From: Moorena sp. SIOASIH
GTDB taxonomy: Bacteria > Cyanobacteriota > Cyanobacteriia > Cyanobacteriales > Coleofasciculaceae
Direction of reading: 5' to 3'
Assembly: GCF_010671925.1 (NCBI RefSeq)
Contig: NZ_JAAHIH010000001.1
Span: forward strand, 1,183,053-1,247,052
Length of the DNA: 64,000 nt
A program made the translations under genes and the position numbers. Below are positions 62,735 to 64,000 of this stretch, piece after piece. The notes beneath the pieces were generated by a model. That model was not told where the DNA came from. It worked only from the letters and a program-made list of their open reading frames with translations, and did not search any database. Each line of letters starts with the position of its first letter. Within the stretch, counting starts at the first letter, position 1.

Positions 62735-63586
62735 ATGTCCACAGACCTTCGCCTCGTCTCAGAAAACCGTTGCTTTGGCGGTACAGTAGGTTTTTACACT
62801 CATCACTCTCAGACTTGTAGGAGCGAGATGGGGTTTTCCGTATACCAACCCCCTCAGGCGAAAGTCCAATCCGTTCCAGTTCTATATTACCTTTCAGGTC
62901 TGACTTGTACAGAAGAGAACTTTATGGTAAAATCAGGTGCTCAGCGATTTGCTGCCAAGCATGGATTGATGCTGGTCGCTCCAGATACCAGCCCTCGGAA
63001 TACAGGAATTGCAGGTGAGGACGATGAGTGGGACTTGGGGTCTGGTGCCGGTTTTTACGTAGATGCCACCCTTGAACCTTGGTCAGCTCACTACCAAATG
63101 TATAGCTACGTTGTCTACGAGTTACCGGAGGTAATTGCCCAACATTTCCCCGCGCAAGTGGAGAAACAAGGTATATTTGGTCATTCTATGGGCGGTCATG
63201 GCGCTTTGATTTGTGCCTTAAGGAACCCTAAGCAGTACCTATCCGTTTCTGCCTTTGCTCCCATTGCTGCTCCAATGCGCAGCCCCTGGGGTCAGAAGGC
63301 ATTCACCAATTACCTCGGCACAGACCAAGATAAATGGCGAGCCTACGATGCCAGCGAACTGGTGCTGACAGCCAATTATAACCATACAATTTTGATTGAC
63401 CAAGGCACCGCTGACCCCTTTTACGAGAAGCAGCAGTTGCTCCCTGAGGTGTTTGAGAAGGCTTGTGAAAAAGCAGATCAGCCCCTGACTTTCCGTCTCC
63501 AGGTCGGCTATAACCATGGTTACTATTTTATCGCCACCTTTATAAAAGACCATATCAGCCATCATGCTGAGGCTTTGTTGGATTGA
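62735..63586 (+). CDS. fghA: S-formylglutathione hydrolase
   Basis: A 283-residue esterase-D-type alpha/beta hydrolase completing glutathione-dependent formaldehyde oxidation. Oxyanion region YYLSGLTCTEENFMVKSGAQ, nucleophile elbow GIFGHSMGGHGAL (Ser about residue 149), acid Asp in IDQGTADPFY and catalytic His in VGYNHGYYFIATF. Full length and closely family-like. No formaldehyde dehydrogenase gene is adjacent in the window. Confidence 0.95.
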   Translation: MSTDLRLVSENRCFGGTVGFYTHHSQTCRSEMGFSVYQPPQAKVQSVPVLYYLSGLTCTEENFMVKSGAQRFAAKHGLMLVAPDTSPRNTGIAGEDDEWDLGSGAGFYVDATLEPWSAHYQMYSYVVYELPEVIAQHFPAQVEKQGIFGHSMGGHGALICALRNPKQYLSVSAFAPIAAPMRSPWGQKAFTNYLGTDQDKWRAYDASELVLTANYNHTILIDQGTADPFYEKQQLLPEVFEKACEKADQPLTFRLQVGYNHGYYFIATFIKDHISHHAEALLD

Positions 63587-63602
63587 AAAAATTGAGACAA
63601 TC

Positions 63603-63823
63603 TCTTGATGCAATAGCGAGTGGGGGAAACCACGGCAGTCGCTGGGGGAACGGCAGTCGCTCATGGGGGAGACCACGGCAGTCGCTCATGGGGGAAACCA
63701 CGGCAGTTGCTCATGGGGGGAACCCCCAAGACCGCACTGCCTCCCCAAGACCGCGCTGCCTCCCCAAGACCGCGCTGCCTCCCCAAGACCGCGCTGCCTT
63801 CCCAAGACCGCGCTGCATCGCTC
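63603..63823 (+). repeat. expanded GATGCAG palindrome, both arms amplified separately (copy 4)
   Basis: Begins TCTTGATGCA and ends CTGCATCGCT like the other copies, but the 5' arm CGGCAGTCGCTCATGGGGG recurs about four times and the 3' arm CCCCAAGACCGCGCTGCCT about five times. The whole could fold into one long stem. Confidence 0.85.
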
Positions 63824-64000
63824 CCAAGCTTGCTGAAAAAGTCGAGGTTGGAAGTGTGGACAATACTTCTGCTATTCAGGTTCATCAAAAACTCTAAAAA
63901 AACTGGTAATTTATCACTACTAAACCCAGTTTTATTTAACCATAAACTAGAATAATATACAGATTTGATAATAATCTGTTGTCAAAAAAATCCTCATTAA
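63824..64000. other. AT-rich end of window
   Basis: No gene seen between the repeat and the window edge. Confidence 0.4.

Noticed and set aside
63603..63823. Repeat cluster considered as CRISPR
   Set aside because: No unique spacers of regular length; the units are palindrome arms of a dispersed family.

Overview
The window looks like chromosomal DNA from a filamentous cyanobacterium. Evidence: many GCGATCGC (HIP1-type) octamers, a high-light-inducible protein, NDH-1 subunit H, an NDH-2-type dehydrogenase, DUF4330/DUF3181/DUF6679-type genes found mainly in cyanobacteria, PATAN-domain proteins, trnK-UUU and trnR-ACG genes resembling plastid ones, and heptameric tandem repeats. The repeat-rich, loosely packed layout resembles Moorena (Moorea) and relatives, but that genus call is inference.

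Layout. 1-0.9 kb: 5' part of a NACHT NTPase. 1.3-4.0: membrane protein and aspS. 4.5-15.9: a same-strand series of signalling genes (Roadblock/MglB-like protein, PATAN protein, MglA-like small GTPase, a six-domain response regulator with a degenerate GGDEF, two more PATAN proteins), interrupted by a TnpB insertion sequence. 16-24.7: housekeeping and envelope genes (GerMN protein, NDH-2, HAD hydrolase, miaE, phosphatase, M48 protease, DUF4330, lipoprotein, polysaccharide deacetylase). 25.6-30.8: principal sigma factor, hli, exported PrxQ, a PEP-CTERM-like remnant, lpxD. 31-36.9: mobile-element debris around clpP, a broken MacB-like permease, Nudix, folK, a tnpB remnant and a pteridine-reductase-like SDR. 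37-43: glycosyltransferase, a three-gene NMT1/THI5-type ABC importer, a folK remnant and more element debris. 43.2-55.7: beta-CASP hydrolase, mutarotase, tRNA-Lys, fba, moaB/moaC, tRNA-Arg, MFS exporter, ndhH. 56-63.6: two convergent histidine kinases, an IsrB-like RNA-guided-nuclease relative, murE, a glutaredoxin-like protein and S-formylglutathione hydrolase.

The most interesting material: (i) three elements of about 420-595 nt and two of about 245-296 nt that encode no protein but share IS200/IS605-like end hairpins (right ends ...GGGAGTRTGTCA) and conserved interiors, one hairpin with a compensatory base-pair change; they look like omega-RNA-only derivatives of TnpB-type elements; (ii) an IsrB-like gene with a strongly structured upstream region; (iii) the MglA/MglB/PATAN cluster; (iv) two adjacent histidine kinases with complementary defects (one has the His but a decayed ATPase, the other an intact ATPase but Gln in place of His); (v) a 230-bp MITE with 30-bp inverted repeats, a 17-copy heptamer core and a target duplication that includes the stop codon of the neighbouring gene; (vi) several dispersed palindromic repeat families, some inserted inside coding sequence or element hairpins. 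All family assignments come from reading the sequence; no database search was possible.
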